From Pararhodobacter sp. (GTDB taxonomy: Bacteria > Pseudomonadota > Alphaproteobacteria > Rhodobacterales > Rhodobacteraceae), in the NCBI RefSeq assembly GCF_034676545.1, contig NZ_JAUCBZ010000015.1:1643001-1707000 (forward strand): 64,000 nucleotides of DNA, in the 5' to 3' direction. The stretch's first letter is position 1. Every line of letters begins with the position of its first letter. Positions 34,357 through 43,987 of the stretch are shown here, piece after piece. The position numbers and the translations under genes are program-made. The notes under the pieces were generated by a model. The model made no database searches and was not told where the DNA came from. It was given only the letters and a program-made list of their open reading frames with translations.

Positions 34357-34794
34357 TCACTCAGGCATCGACCCGGTCCAGCGCCGCAAGCGCGCAGAAT
34401 TGACGCCCATATCGCTGTGCCCGAAGCGTGAGCGCGAGAAGGCGATGACCCGCGTGCCGCTGCCTTCGGGTATCAGCCGAAGGCTGATGAAATCTGGATA
34501 GCCCATCACCCGCGTGCGCGCGATCCAGGTGCCGAACTGGTCGTCGCCCGCGATCCGCGTGGCGCCCTCGCGTTGTGCCTGTGCCGCAATCGCTGCGGCC
34601 GCCTGCTCCGGTGCGAGGCTGGTCACGCGATCAACCCGCGCGAAGTTTGGCGAGGTCGGATCGGGCGCCGTTGCCGGGTCGACGTGCCAATACGCGGCAT
34701 CATTCGGCGCAACCCTCACCCAGATCCCGAAGATCACGAAAGCCAAAACCAGCGCGACGACCACAATCAAGACAATATTCACGGCATACCTCAT
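34357..34794 (-). CDS. DUF1499 family protein
   Basis: A 145-residue protein with one N-terminal membrane helix (VNIVLIVVVALVLAFVIFGI) and a periplasmic DUF1499 domain containing TRVMGYPDFISLRLIPEG and RVIAFSRSRFGHSDMGVN, typical of the family. Function is unknown in bacteria. It is convergent with the DUF815 gene. Its start ATG 34794 has AGGAGA upstream on the minus strand. Next on the same strand, upstream, is the agmatinase gene. Confidence 0.82.
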   Translation of the reverse strand: MRYAVNIVLIVVVALVLAFVIFGIWVRVAPNDAAYWHVDPATAPDPTSPNFARVDRVTSLAPEQAAAAIAAQAQREGATRIAGDDQFGTWIARTRVMGYPDFISLRLIPEGSGTRVIAFSRSRFGHSDMGVNSARLRRWTGSMPE

Positions 34795-34855
34795 AAAATC
34801 TCCTTGCCGGGCACCCTAAGGCATCTCGGCGCGTCTGACAAAGCGGAACCGTGGG

Positions 34856-35821
34856 TCACCCTTTGCGTCGGGTCCAGCCATAAAGGCACAGGAGTTCCAT
34901 CGCCACATGCGCGCCCGCCACCGCCGTGATCGCGGTCGGGTCATAGGGCGGCGAGACCTCGACCACGTCGCCCCCCGTCAAGTTGATCCCCGCCAGCCCG
35001 CGCAAGATCGCCGCCACCTGCCAGCTTGCCAGCCCGCCCCAGACCGGTGTCCCGGTGCCGGGCGCAAAGGCCGGGTCCAGCGCGTCGATATCGAATGTCA
35101 GGTAACAGGGTGCCGCGCCGATGATCTCCTTGACCCGCGCCGCCACGGCCTCTGGCCCCAGCCGATGCACCGAGGGCGCGTCAATGACGGTGAATCCATG
35201 ATACGCCTCGCATTCCGTCCTGATCCCGATCTGCACCGAGTTCTTTGCGTCCACAAACCCCTGTTTCACTGCCTTGTACATCATCGTGCCGTGGTCGATC
35301 CGGCTCAGATCATCGTCGGGCCACAGGTCAGAATGCGCGTCGAACTGGATCACCCGCAGCGGCCCGAATTTTTCGGCATGGGCCTGCAGGATCGGCAGGG
35401 TGATGTAATGATCGCCGCCCAGCACCAGACTCCCGGCGCCTGCCTCCAGAATCCCCTTGATATGCGCGTGCAGCGCCGCCGGAAACTCCGACACTTTGGC
35501 ATAGTCGAACGCCACGTCGCCGTAATCGACCACCGACAGCTCGGACAGCGGGTCATAGCCCCAGCCAAAGGGCGGATCATAGGGCTGCAAGGTCGAGGCT
35601 TCGCGGATCGCGCGCGGGCCGAACCGGGTGCCCGCCCGATGTGTGACCGCCTGGTCAAAGGGTACACCCGTGACCGCCAGATCAACGCCGCTCAGGTCCT
35701 TGGTGTAGGTCCGGCGCAGGAAGCTGACCGCACCGCCAAAGGCGTTCTCATAGGCCAGCCCCCGACGCTCTGGGCGGGTGAAGGCCGTATCAACCTGTGT
35801 TTTCGCGTCTTCCAGTGCCAT
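34856..35821 (-). CDS. speB: Agmatinase (ureohydrolase family)
   Basis: A 321-residue Mn-dependent ureohydrolase, most like agmatinases, converting agmatine to putrescine and urea. Metal-binding motifs are all present: LGGDHYITLP, QFDAHSDLWPDD and TFDIDALDPAFAPGTGTP. GGAGGCTTGGCG before ATG 35821 fixes the start. No arginine decarboxylase is near, so guanidinobutyrase or another guanidino substrate remains possible. It is divergent from glmU. Confidence 0.85.
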   Translation of the reverse strand: MALEDAKTQVDTAFTRPERRGLAYENAFGGAVSFLRRTYTKDLSGVDLAVTGVPFDQAVTHRAGTRFGPRAIREASTLQPYDPPFGWGYDPLSELSVVDYGDVAFDYAKVSEFPAALHAHIKGILEAGAGSLVLGGDHYITLPILQAHAEKFGPLRVIQFDAHSDLWPDDDLSRIDHGTMMYKAVKQGFVDAKNSVQIGIRTECEAYHGFTVIDAPSVHRLGPEAVAARVKEIIGAAPCYLTFDIDALDPAFAPGTGTPVWGGLASWQVAAILRGLAGINLTGGDVVEVSPPYDPTAITAVAGAHVAMELLCLYGWTRRKG

Positions 35822-36006
35822 CGCCAAGCCTCCGTCGTGCCGCCTTGGTTTGATCAAAGTTCGAGCCGCCTCGCAAGCCATTGGTGTGCCATGCGTTGCG
35901 CGGCCTTCTGCCGGTGTTTCAGCCTGTCATGTTGTGTGATCGGCCGCTGCCTTGCAATGCAGTGGGGTTGCGGTAAAACGGGCGAAAATCTGAGCAGGAA
36001 CCCCCT

Positions 36007-37359
36007 ATGCCCGTATCCATCGTCATTCTTGCTGCCGGGATGGGCAGCCGGATGAATTCCGAACGGCCCAAGGTGCTGCATCCTTTGGGTGGCGCGCCGT
36101 TGCTGGTCCATGCGATGCGCGCCAGCGCGGTTCTGGAACCAGAGCGCGTGGTGGTTGTGACCGGGCACGGGGCCGAGGCAGTGGCCAAAACGGCCAAGGC
36201 CGAGAACCCCGATGCGCTGATCGCGCACCAAGCCGCGCAGAACGGCACCGCCCATGCCGTCGCACAGGCGCGTGAGGCGCTGGCGGGCGTTCGGGGCGAT
36301 GTTTTGGTCCTGTATGGCGATACACCTTTCGTGCGGCCGGAAACGCTTGAGGCGATGCGCGACGCGCGCGCCAAACACGCCGTCGTCGTTCTGGGCTTCG
36401 AGGCCGCCGATCCGGGCCGCTATGGGCGGCTTGTGATGCAGGATGAGACGCTGGAAAAGATCGTCGAATTCAAGGACGCGAGTGCGGCAGAGCGCGCCAT
36501 CACGCTGTGCAATTCGGGTGTGATCTGCGCTGACGCACTGTTACTTTTTCAACTTATTGATGCCGTGGGCAACCAGAATGCCGCTGGGGAATTCTACTTA
36601 ACCGACATTGTGGCAATTGCCAGACAATTGGGGAAATCGGTCGGCGTGGTGCGCTGCGATGAGGCGGAAACGCTGGGCATCAACACCCGCGCCGAACTGG
36701 CCGCGGCCGAAGCCGCGCTGCAAGCGCGGATGCGCGCCGAGGCTCTGGAGGACGGCGTCACCCTGATCGCGCCGGATACCATCCATTTCGCGTTCGATAC
36801 CGTGATCGGCCGTGATGCCGTGGTCGGTCCGAATGTGGTGTTCGGCCCCGGTGTGACCATCGAATCCGAGGCGACGATCCGCGCCTTTTGTCACCTCGAA
36901 GGCTGCCATGTCAGCCGCGGCGCTCAGATCGGCCCGTTTGCGCGGCTGCGTCCGGGGGCCGAATTGGCCGAGGATGTGCATGTCGGCAATTTCGTCGAAA
37001 TCAAGAACGCGATCCTCGATGAAGGCGCGAAGGTGAACCATCTGTCCTATATCGGCGACGCCGATGTCGGCGAGCGTAGCAACATCGGCGCGGGCACCAT
37101 CACCTGCAATTATGACGGCGTGTTCAAACATCGCACGACCATCGGCAAACGGGTGTTCATCGGCTCCGACACCATGCTGGTCGCGCCGGTCACGGTTGGC
37201 GATGATGCGATGACCGGATCGGGATCGGTGATCACCCAGGATATTCCGCCCGGGGCCTTGGCCCTTGAGCGGTCGGAACAAGTGACGAAACCTGGCCTGG
37301 CCTTGCGGTTGATGACCCGGCTGCGCGCCCTCAAAGCAAAACAAACGAAAGAAACCTGA
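36007..37359 (+). CDS. glmU: Bifunctional UDP-GlcNAc pyrophosphorylase / GlcN-1-P acetyltransferase
   Basis: Makes UDP-GlcNAc for peptidoglycan and lipid A; 450 residues. The N-terminal uridyltransferase has LAAGMGSRMNSERPKVLHPL and YGDTPFV. The C-terminal left-handed beta-helix acetyltransferase includes IGPFARLRPGAEL, NFVEIKNA, and NYDGVFKHRTTIG. It is followed immediately by glmS (2-bp gap), so the pathway's first and last steps are co-expressed. Confidence 0.96.
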   Translation: MPVSIVILAAGMGSRMNSERPKVLHPLGGAPLLVHAMRASAVLEPERVVVVTGHGAEAVAKTAKAENPDALIAHQAAQNGTAHAVAQAREALAGVRGDVLVLYGDTPFVRPETLEAMRDARAKHAVVVLGFEAADPGRYGRLVMQDETLEKIVEFKDASAAERAITLCNSGVICADALLLFQLIDAVGNQNAAGEFYLTDIVAIARQLGKSVGVVRCDEAETLGINTRAELAAAEAALQARMRAEALEDGVTLIAPDTIHFAFDTVIGRDAVVGPNVVFGPGVTIESEATIRAFCHLEGCHVSRGAQIGPFARLRPGAELAEDVHVGNFVEIKNAILDEGAKVNHLSYIGDADVGERSNIGAGTITCNYDGVFKHRTTIGKRVFIGSDTMLVAPVTVGDDAMTGSGSVITQDIPPGALALERSEQVTKPGLALRLMTRLRALKAKQTKET

Positions 37360-37361
37360 GC

Positions 37362-39179
37362 ATGTGTGGCATTGTCGGTATCCTGGGCAGCAATCAGGTG
37401 GCTCCAATGATCCTGGAGGCGCTCAAGCGGTTGGAATACCGCGGCTATGACAGCGCCGGGATCGCCACGGTAAACGATGGCGTTCTTGACCGTCGCCGCG
37501 CGGTGGGCAAGCTGGTGAACCTGTCCGACACGCTGGTGCTTGACCCGCTGGCGGGGAAATCCGGCATTGGCCATACCCGCTGGGCGACCCATGGCGCGCC
37601 GACGGTGGTCAACGCGCATCCGCATCATTCGGGCGGCGTTGGCGTCGTTCACAATGGCATCATCGAGAATTTCCGGGCGCTGCGCGAGGAATTGGCCGGG
37701 GCCGGGCTGATGGCGCAAACCGAGACGGATACCGAAACCGTCGCCCATCTGACGCGCCTCCATCTGGATCGCGGCATGACCCCGGTCGAGGCCGTCGCCG
37801 CGACGCTGAAACGGTTGCACGGGGCCTTTGCCCTGGCGTTCCTGTTCGAGGGCGAGGACGACCTGATGATCGGCGCGCGCAAGGGTTCGCCCTTGGCGGT
37901 GGGGTATGGCAAGGGCGAGATGTATCTGGGCTCGGACGCCATCGCGCTGGCACCGATGACCGACCGCGTCACCTATCTCGAAGAGGGGGACTGGGTCGTG
38001 CTGACCCGCGCGGGCGCGACGATCTTTGATGAAGCTGGCCAATTGGCGAACCGCCCCATCACTCATATCCGGCTGGAACAGACCCGCGTCGACAAGGCCG
38101 GGCACAAGCATTTCATGGCCAAAGAGATCGCCGAACAACCCTCGGTGCTTCAGGCCTCGCTGGCGTTTCACACCAGCCCGGACAAAACGGAACTGGCGCT
38201 GCCCGACACGGTGGATTTCAGCACCTGCGACCGGGTGACGATGGTCGCCTGCGGCACCGGGCATTATGCCACACAGGTTGCGAAATACTGGTTCGAGCAA
38301 CTCGCGCATCTGTCGGTCGAGACCGACGTTGCCTCGGAGTTCCGCTATCGCCAGCCGGTACTCAGCGAGACCGGGATCGGGATTTTTGTCAGCCAATCGG
38401 GTGAAACCGCTGACACGCTGGCCGCGCTGCGCCACGTCCAGGGCAAGGTCGCCAAAACCATCGGCGTGATCAACGTCGCAACCTCGTCCATCGCGCGCGA
38501 GACGGATGTCGCGGTGTCCATCCATGCGGGGCCCGAAATCAGCGTGGCCTCGACCAAAGGGTTCACGGCGCAGCTTCTGGTGCTGTTGTTGTTGGCGCTG
38601 AAGGCCGGGCAGGACCGCGGGCGGTTGTCAAAAGCACAGGTGGCCGAGCATCTGGCCGATCTGCGCAGGTTGCCCGCGTTGGTCTCGGCGGCGATGGACC
38701 ATGAGCCCGAGATCGAGAGCCTGGCGGTCAAGCTGGCCGAGTCCCGCGACGCGCTGTTTCTGGGGCGCGGCACGATGTATCCGCTGGCTCTGGAGGCGGC
38801 GCTGAAACTCAAGGAACTCAGCTACATGCATGCCGAAGGCTATGCCTCGGGCGAGTTGAAACACGGACCGATCGCGCTGATCGACAAGACCATGCCGGTG
38901 ATCGTTCTGGCACCGCGCGACGCGCTCTACGACAAGACCGTCTCGAATATGCAAGAGGTGATGGCGCGGCAGGGCAAAGTGATCCTGATCTCGGACAAGG
39001 CCGGGTTGGCCGAGGCGGGCGAGACATGGGCGCAACTGGTGATGCCGACCGTGCCTGACCTTCTGGCGCCGATTGTCTACGCGATCCCCGCGCAGCTTTT
39101 GTCCTATCACACGGCACTGGCGCTGGGCACCGATGTCGATCAACCGCGCAATCTGGCGAAATCCGTTACCGTGGAGTGA
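37362..39179 (+). CDS. glmS: Glutamine-fructose-6-phosphate aminotransferase
   Basis: First enzyme of hexosamine synthesis; 605 residues. The N-terminal class II glutaminase has its catalytic cysteine as Cys2 (MCGIVGILG), with GIGHTRWATHG and HNGIIEN following. The C-terminal has two SIS isomerase domains (ACGTGHYATQVAKYW, SQSGETADTLAAL) and ends DVDQPRNLAKSVTVE. Length is normal. It is coupled to glmU. No glmS ribozyme-like element is expected in this group and none was seen. Confidence 0.97.
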   Translation: MCGIVGILGSNQVAPMILEALKRLEYRGYDSAGIATVNDGVLDRRRAVGKLVNLSDTLVLDPLAGKSGIGHTRWATHGAPTVVNAHPHHSGGVGVVHNGIIENFRALREELAGAGLMAQTETDTETVAHLTRLHLDRGMTPVEAVAATLKRLHGAFALAFLFEGEDDLMIGARKGSPLAVGYGKGEMYLGSDAIALAPMTDRVTYLEEGDWVVLTRAGATIFDEAGQLANRPITHIRLEQTRVDKAGHKHFMAKEIAEQPSVLQASLAFHTSPDKTELALPDTVDFSTCDRVTMVACGTGHYATQVAKYWFEQLAHLSVETDVASEFRYRQPVLSETGIGIFVSQSGETADTLAALRHVQGKVAKTIGVINVATSSIARETDVAVSIHAGPEISVASTKGFTAQLLVLLLLALKAGQDRGRLSKAQVAEHLADLRRLPALVSAAMDHEPEIESLAVKLAESRDALFLGRGTMYPLALEAALKLKELSYMHAEGYASGELKHGPIALIDKTMPVIVLAPRDALYDKTVSNMQEVMARQGKVILISDKAGLAEAGETWAQLVMPTVPDLLAPIVYAIPAQLLSYHTALALGTDVDQPRNLAKSVTVE

Positions 39180-39274
39180 ACGGACCCCACACTGGGGCCG
39201 CCGCGCAAGCGAACACATATCTCTGGGCGCGGGGCCCGGGCCAGAACGCAGCTTCAGAACAGGATGACTCGCGG

Positions 39275-39982
39275 ATGACCGAAATCACACTCGAAGCCGC
39301 GTTGGAGGCTCTGACCGCCCTGGCTGACCCGGTGCGCGCCGCTGAGATGGCGCAATACCACAAGATCGAGCGCCCCTATCTGGGCCTCGGCAATCCACAG
39401 ATTGACGCGTTGGTGCGCGATTGGCGCGCGGCCTGTTCGCTTGACGGACGGATCACCTTGGCGGATGGGCTGTGGCAAAACGGCAGTCACGAGTCGATGA
39501 TCGCCGCCGCCAAACTGCTGACCCAAGCCCGGATGCGCCCCGATGACACGACCGCCTGGCAGGTGATCGCGGGCTGGGCCGAAGGGTTCGAGGGCTGGGC
39601 CACCGCCGATCATGCCTGTTCTGCGGGTGGGCGTCGGTTGATCGCCGACCCCTCGCGTCTGGATCATGTCGAGGGTTGGACCACGCATCCCAACATGTGG
39701 ACCCGCCGCGCCGCGCTGGTGATGACGCTGCCCTGGGCGCGGCTGTCAAACCCCAAACCCGCCGATGTCGAGGCGCGTCAACGGGTGTTGCGCTGGGCCG
39801 AGGGGTATCTTGAGGAGACCGACTGGTTCATGCACAAGGCGATCGGCTGGTGGCTGCGCGATCTGTCGCGCCATGATCCTCAGATGACAATCGCCTGGGT
39901 CGAGGCGCATGGCGACCGGCTCAAGGCCTTCGCGCGCCGCGAGGCGATGCGCCATATCAACGACAAACGCCCGTCGCGCTGA
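39275..39982 (+). CDS. AlkD-like DNA alkylation repair family protein
   Basis: A 235-residue HEAT-repeat-like protein of the AlkD (DNA alkylation repair) family. Recognisable stretches are RAAEMAQYHKIERPYLGLG, the WDHVEGW-like HVEGWTTHPNMWTRRAAL, the DWFMHKAIGWWLRDL helix and REAMRHIND at the end. Related AlkD enzymes excise 3- and 7-alkylpurines. I chose ATG 39275 (MTEITLEA), where the homology starts; an ORF extension to 39176 overlaps the glmS stop. It is followed by a class I aldolase after a ~200-bp gap. Confidence 0.8.
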   Translation: MTEITLEAALEALTALADPVRAAEMAQYHKIERPYLGLGNPQIDALVRDWRAACSLDGRITLADGLWQNGSHESMIAAAKLLTQARMRPDDTTAWQVIAGWAEGFEGWATADHACSAGGRRLIADPSRLDHVEGWTTHPNMWTRRAALVMTLPWARLSNPKPADVEARQRVLRWAEGYLEETDWFMHKAIGWWLRDLSRHDPQMTIAWVEAHGDRLKAFARREAMRHINDKRPSR

Positions 39983-40179
39983 TCTTCGGCCGACGATTGC
40001 GAAACACGGAAACTCAGCGGGATTCCGGCGGAATCGAGCATTTTCCGGCTCTGACACGGCAGAATGGCGAAATCCCGCAAAAACCTGTGCCTGTGTGCGC
40101 TAACGTCCAGACTGCGCCATTGTCGGAACACATTTGCGCGGGTATCCGTTAGGCAGCAGTCAAACAGAGGGGATCCGCC

Positions 40180-41109
40180 ATGCGCGCGACAAAAATCGTT
40201 CAGAAAATCCTGGCCAATTACGAGGGCGAAACCCCCGGCGTGAAGGCCAACCTGTGCCGCATGTTGATGAACGGCAAATTGGGCGGCACCGGCAAGATGA
40301 TCATCCTGCCCGTCGATCAGGGGTTCGAACACGGCCCGGCCCGCAGCTTTGCCCCCAACCCCGCCGGCTATGACCCGCATTATCATTATCAACTGGCAAT
40401 TGATGCCGGGTTGAACGCCTACGCGGCCCCGCTTGGTCCGTTGGAGGCCGGGGCGGATACCTTTGCCGGGCAGATTCCGACGATCCTGAAGGTCAACAGC
40501 GCCAACTCGCTGATGAGCGACGGGGCGGGCAAGAACCAGGCCGTGACGGCCTCGGTGGATGACGCGCTGCGGATCGGGGCGGGGGCGATTGGCTTCACGA
40601 TCTACCCGGGCTCGGACATGGCGCTCGATATGTTCGAAGAGATCGTCGAGATGCGCCGCGAAGCCGCGTCCAAGGGGATCGCGACGGTGATCTGGTCCTA
40701 TCCGCGCGGCGAGGCCGTGACCAAGGACGGCGAAACCGCGATTGATGTGGCAGCCTATGCGGCGCATATCGCGGCGCTGTTGGGGGCGCATATCATCAAG
40801 ATCAAGCTGGGCACCGACCATCTGATGCTGCCCGAGGCGAAAAAGGTCTATGAGGCGCAAAAGATCGACATCGCCAGCCAGGCGGCGCGGGTGAAACATT
40901 GCGTGCAATCGTCGTTCAATGGTCGTCGGTTGATCGTGTTCTCGGGTGGTGCGGCCAAGGGCGCCGATGCGGTGTTTGATGATGCCCGCGCGATCCGCGA
41001 TGGCGGCGGGAACGGCTCGATCATCGGGCGTAACAGTTTCCAGCGCTCGCGCGAGGATGCGTTGGAAATGCTGGCCACGCTGGTTGATATCTATCGCGGC
41101 AAGGCCTGA
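40180..41109 (+). CDS. Class I fructose-bisphosphate aldolase (DhnA/FbaB type)
   Basis: A 309-residue class I, Schiff-base aldolase of the FbaB/DhnA family. Typical stretches are ILPVDQGFEHGPARSF at the N-terminus, the ATVIWSYPRGEAV strand, HIIKIKLGTDHL (candidate Schiff-base lysine region) and FSGGAAKGAD near the phosphate-binding end. GAGGGGAT upstream supports ATG 40180. It acts in glycolysis/gluconeogenesis; specificity for fructose-1,6-bisphosphate is inferred from family. Confidence 0.88.
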   Translation: MRATKIVQKILANYEGETPGVKANLCRMLMNGKLGGTGKMIILPVDQGFEHGPARSFAPNPAGYDPHYHYQLAIDAGLNAYAAPLGPLEAGADTFAGQIPTILKVNSANSLMSDGAGKNQAVTASVDDALRIGAGAIGFTIYPGSDMALDMFEEIVEMRREAASKGIATVIWSYPRGEAVTKDGETAIDVAAYAAHIAALLGAHIIKIKLGTDHLMLPEAKKVYEAQKIDIASQAARVKHCVQSSFNGRRLIVFSGGAAKGADAVFDDARAIRDGGGNGSIIGRNSFQRSREDALEMLATLVDIYRGKA

Positions 41110-41110
41110 G

Positions 41111-41641
41111 CTAACGCGGGAAGGGTCGCGAGAGATAGCGCGACCCTTTCAACCCGAAGCGACGCGGCCAGTCGGCGGCCTTGGTGATGCCGATCCGGGG
41201 GCCGGTGACAAGGTCAACCGGCGCGCCATCCGTGATCCGGAACTCGGGCGGTCCAAAGGGCCGCCCGTAGTCATTCAGGGTGATCCCCAAAGCCTGCGCG
41301 ACATTTCCCGGCCCCAGCGCGAGACGTTTGGCGGTGCCGCGCCGGTCGGCCATCAGGTCGAGCCCGGCGATGGGCTGCAGGGCGCGGATCAAGACGGCAT
41401 GACCGGGCTGGCCGACGATACTCAGGCACCAATGCAGCCCATAGGATCGGTAAACATAGGCGTGGCCAGAGGGGCCGAAAATCGCGGCGTTGCGTTTGGT
41501 GGGGCCGGGGTAGGAATGGGCGGCGGGATCGTCGGGGGAGTAGGCCTCGGTCTCGGTGATGATCCCGGCGCAGCCCCGGACGGTCAGGGTCGCGCCGATC
41601 AGGGCGGGGGCAAGCTCGGGGGCGGGGCGGTCGAAATCCAT
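41111..41641 (-). CDS. DNA-3-methyladenine glycosylase (AAG/MPG family)
   Basis: A base-excision glycosylase of the AAG/MPG family, removing 3-methyladenine and other damaged purines; about 176 residues from ATG 41641. Family features are GIITETEAYSPDDPAAHSY (catalytic Glu in TETEAY), PGPTKRNAAIFGPSGHAYVY, and VLIRALQPIAG. The frame is open further to 41722 (MISPVSH...), so the start is uncertain and no good Shine-Dalgarno marks either. It ends against the aldolase gene (convergent) and is preceded by a facing repeat pair. Confidence 0.87.
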   Translation of the reverse strand: MDFDRPAPELAPALIGATLTVRGCAGIITETEAYSPDDPAAHSYPGPTKRNAAIFGPSGHAYVYRSYGLHWCLSIVGQPGHAVLIRALQPIAGLDLMADRRGTAKRLALGPGNVAQALGITLNDYGRPFGPPEFRITDGAPVDLVTGPRIGITKAADWPRRFGLKGSRYLSRPFPR

Positions 41642-41763
41642 CACGACAGGATAAATCGGTTCTCGGGACTTGAACAGGGCGATGTCCCCCCGAGGGACAA
41701 TGTGTGAGACAGGGGATATCAAGGGGTTAGCGTGTTGGGTTTACCCGGTGTTAACCGATTGGC

Positions 41764-41820
41764 GTAGGGTGTGTGCTTGCACGCACCGTTGGCGAAGGTG
41801 CGTGCAAGCACGCACCCTAC
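41764..41820. repeat. Facing pair of GTGCGTGCAAGCAC repeat units
   Basis: The left arm (41764-41787) and right arm (41797-41820) are 24-bp inverted copies with one mismatch and a 9-bp spacer. Same unit as at 30501-30525 and 34287-34347. It separates the glycosylase gene from the rpoD terminator. Confidence 0.8.
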
Positions 41821-41828
41821 GGGCCTTC

Positions 41829-41855
41829 AAAAAAGGCGCCCCGAAGGGCGCCCTT
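41829..41855 (-). terminator. Intrinsic terminator of rpoD
   Basis: On the minus strand: GGCGCCC, TTCG tetraloop, GGGCGCC (41835-41852 on the plus strand), then six U (41829-41834). It lies just past the rpoD stop and is a strong, textbook terminator. Confidence 0.85.
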
Positions 41856-41858
41856 AAT

Positions 41859-43874
41859 TCACTGATCCAGGAAGCTCCTCAGCTTCCTGCTCCTGCTCGG
41901 GTGTTTCAGCTTCCGCAGGGCCTTGGCCTCGATTTGCCGGATGCGTTCGCGGGTCACGCTGAACTGTTGGCCGACTTCCTCAAGGGTGTGATCGGTGTTC
42001 ATGCCGATGCCAAACCGCATGCGCAACACGCGTTCTTCGCGCGGGGTCAGGGACGACAGCACGCGGGTTGTCGTCTCGCGCAGGTTCTCTTGAATCGCCG
42101 AATCCAGGGGCAGAACCGCGTTCTTGTCCTCGATGAAGTCGCCCAGTTGCGAATCTTCCTCGTCGCCAATCGGCGTTTCCAGGGAAATCGGCTCTTTGGC
42201 GATTTTCAGGACCTTGCGGACCTTGTCGAGCGGCATTTGCAGCTTTTCGGCCAGTTCCTCGGGTGAGGGTTCGCGGCCGATTTCGTGCAGGATCTGGCGC
42301 GAGGTGCGCACCAGCTTGTTCATCGTCTCGATCATATGCACCGGAATGCGGATGGTGCGCGCCTGATCGGCGATGCTTCGGGTGATCGCCTGCCGGATCC
42401 ACCACGTCGCGTAAGTGCTGAATTTATAGCCGCGACGGTATTCGAATTTGTCGACGGCCTTCATCAGACCGATGTTGCCTTCCTGAATGAGATCAAGGAA
42501 TTGCAACCCGCGGTTGGTGTATTTCTTGGCAATCGAGATCACCAGACGCAGGTTGGCCTCGACCATTTCCTTCTTGGCCTGACGGGCTTCTTTCTCGCCC
42601 TTCTGGACCTGCTGCACGATGCGGCGGAATTCGGAAATATCGACGCCGACGTAATGACCGACCTCGGCCATTTCGTCGCGCAATTCCAAGACCTTGGGGC
42701 CGGTGCGTTCAAACAGCGCCTGCCAGCCGCGCCCCTTGGCGGCGGCCATGCGGTCGCACCATGTGGGGTCGAGCTCATAACCGCGGTATTCGTCGATGAA
42801 TTCGCGCCGGTTGATGCGGGCCTGATCGGCCAGACGGACCATCGACGAGTCAATCGTCATGATCTTCTTGTTGATGCCGTACAACTGGTCGATCAACGCT
42901 TCGATACGGTTGTTGTGCAGGTGCAGCGAGTTCACCAGCTCGACGATTTCCGAGCGCAGCTTCTGATAGGCGGTTTCCTCGACCGTCGAGAAACGCGCAT
43001 CCTCATTGAGCGTGGCTTCCATGCGCAGCTTTTGCATTTCGACCAGTTTCTCATGGTCCTTGGCAATCAGGCCGAGGGTTTCCAGAACCCGCGGCTTGAG
43101 CGATTCCTCCATCGCGGCCAGTGACATGCTGGTCTGGTCGTATTCGTCGTCGTCGTCGTCGGCCCCGTTCAGCGGATTGCCGTCGGCGTCGAGTTCGGGC
43201 TCGGCCTTTGCGGTGGGCGGCGGTGCGTGGCGGGCCGCGGCGGCGGCGGCGGTGGCCGACCCGGTGCTGGCGGTGTCCACCAGCGGCGCCTCGTCGTCAT
43301 CCTCCAGCGAGTTGCCGAAGGTCGCGTCAAGGTCGATGACCTCGCGCAGCAACACATCCTCGGAGAGCAATTCGTCGCGCCAGATGATGATCGCCTGGAA
43401 GGTCAGCGGGCTTTCGCACAGCCCGGCGATCATCGTGTTGCGGCCGGCCTCGATGCGCTTGGCGATGGCGATTTCGCCCTCGCGCGACAAGAGTTCGACC
43501 GAGCCCATTTCGCGCAGGTACATGCGCACCGGATCATCGGTGCGGTCCAGCACTTCGGCGGTCGAGGTGGAGACCACGACATCCGTCGAGCCGGAGCCAT
43601 CGCCGGTGGTCGCGGGCACAGAGGCTTCGGTTTCCTCGGCCTCTTCCTCTTCGACGACGTTGATGCCCATTTCCGAGAGCATCGACATGACGTCTTCGAT
43701 TTGCTCGGAGGCAACCTGATCGGGTGGCATCACCTGATTGAGTTGCTCATAGGTGATGAACCCGCGTTCTTTGGCAGCGGCGATCATACGCCTGACGGAG
43801 GCCTGACTCATGTCGAGCGTGAATTCGCTGTCCTGGTCTTCGGTCTTCGCGTCGTCGTTGTCTTTGGCGACCAT
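41859..43874 (-). CDS. rpoD: RNA polymerase primary sigma factor
   Basis: The housekeeping sigma-70; 671 residues. Region 1.1 is near the N-terminus (MSQASVRRMIAAAKERGFIT), followed by a large acidic, partly low-complexity non-conserved region. Regions 2.3-2.4 are YKFSTYATWWIRQAITRSIA and region 4.2 is TRERIRQIEAKALRKL. GGAGGAATC before ATG 43874 fixes the start. It follows dnaG on the same strand, the conserved macromolecular-synthesis pairing. An intrinsic terminator ends the transcript. Confidence 0.97.
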   Translation of the reverse strand: MVAKDNDDAKTEDQDSEFTLDMSQASVRRMIAAAKERGFITYEQLNQVMPPDQVASEQIEDVMSMLSEMGINVVEEEEAEETEASVPATTGDGSGSTDVVVSTSTAEVLDRTDDPVRMYLREMGSVELLSREGEIAIAKRIEAGRNTMIAGLCESPLTFQAIIIWRDELLSEDVLLREVIDLDATFGNSLEDDDEAPLVDTASTGSATAAAAAARHAPPPTAKAEPELDADGNPLNGADDDDDEYDQTSMSLAAMEESLKPRVLETLGLIAKDHEKLVEMQKLRMEATLNEDARFSTVEETAYQKLRSEIVELVNSLHLHNNRIEALIDQLYGINKKIMTIDSSMVRLADQARINRREFIDEYRGYELDPTWCDRMAAAKGRGWQALFERTGPKVLELRDEMAEVGHYVGVDISEFRRIVQQVQKGEKEARQAKKEMVEANLRLVISIAKKYTNRGLQFLDLIQEGNIGLMKAVDKFEYRRGYKFSTYATWWIRQAITRSIADQARTIRIPVHMIETMNKLVRTSRQILHEIGREPSPEELAEKLQMPLDKVRKVLKIAKEPISLETPIGDEEDSQLGDFIEDKNAVLPLDSAIQENLRETTTRVLSSLTPREERVLRMRFGIGMNTDHTLEEVGQQFSVTRERIRQIEAKALRKLKHPSRSRKLRSFLDQ

Positions 43875-43987
43875 GATTCCTCCGGCAGGGCGATACGTGA
43901 TTCGGCTTGGTCGAGAGATAACTCTTGGTTTGGCCGAATCACAGGGGCTAGGTGAAAATATAGGTGATTCGCAGGGTGTTCGTAGGG

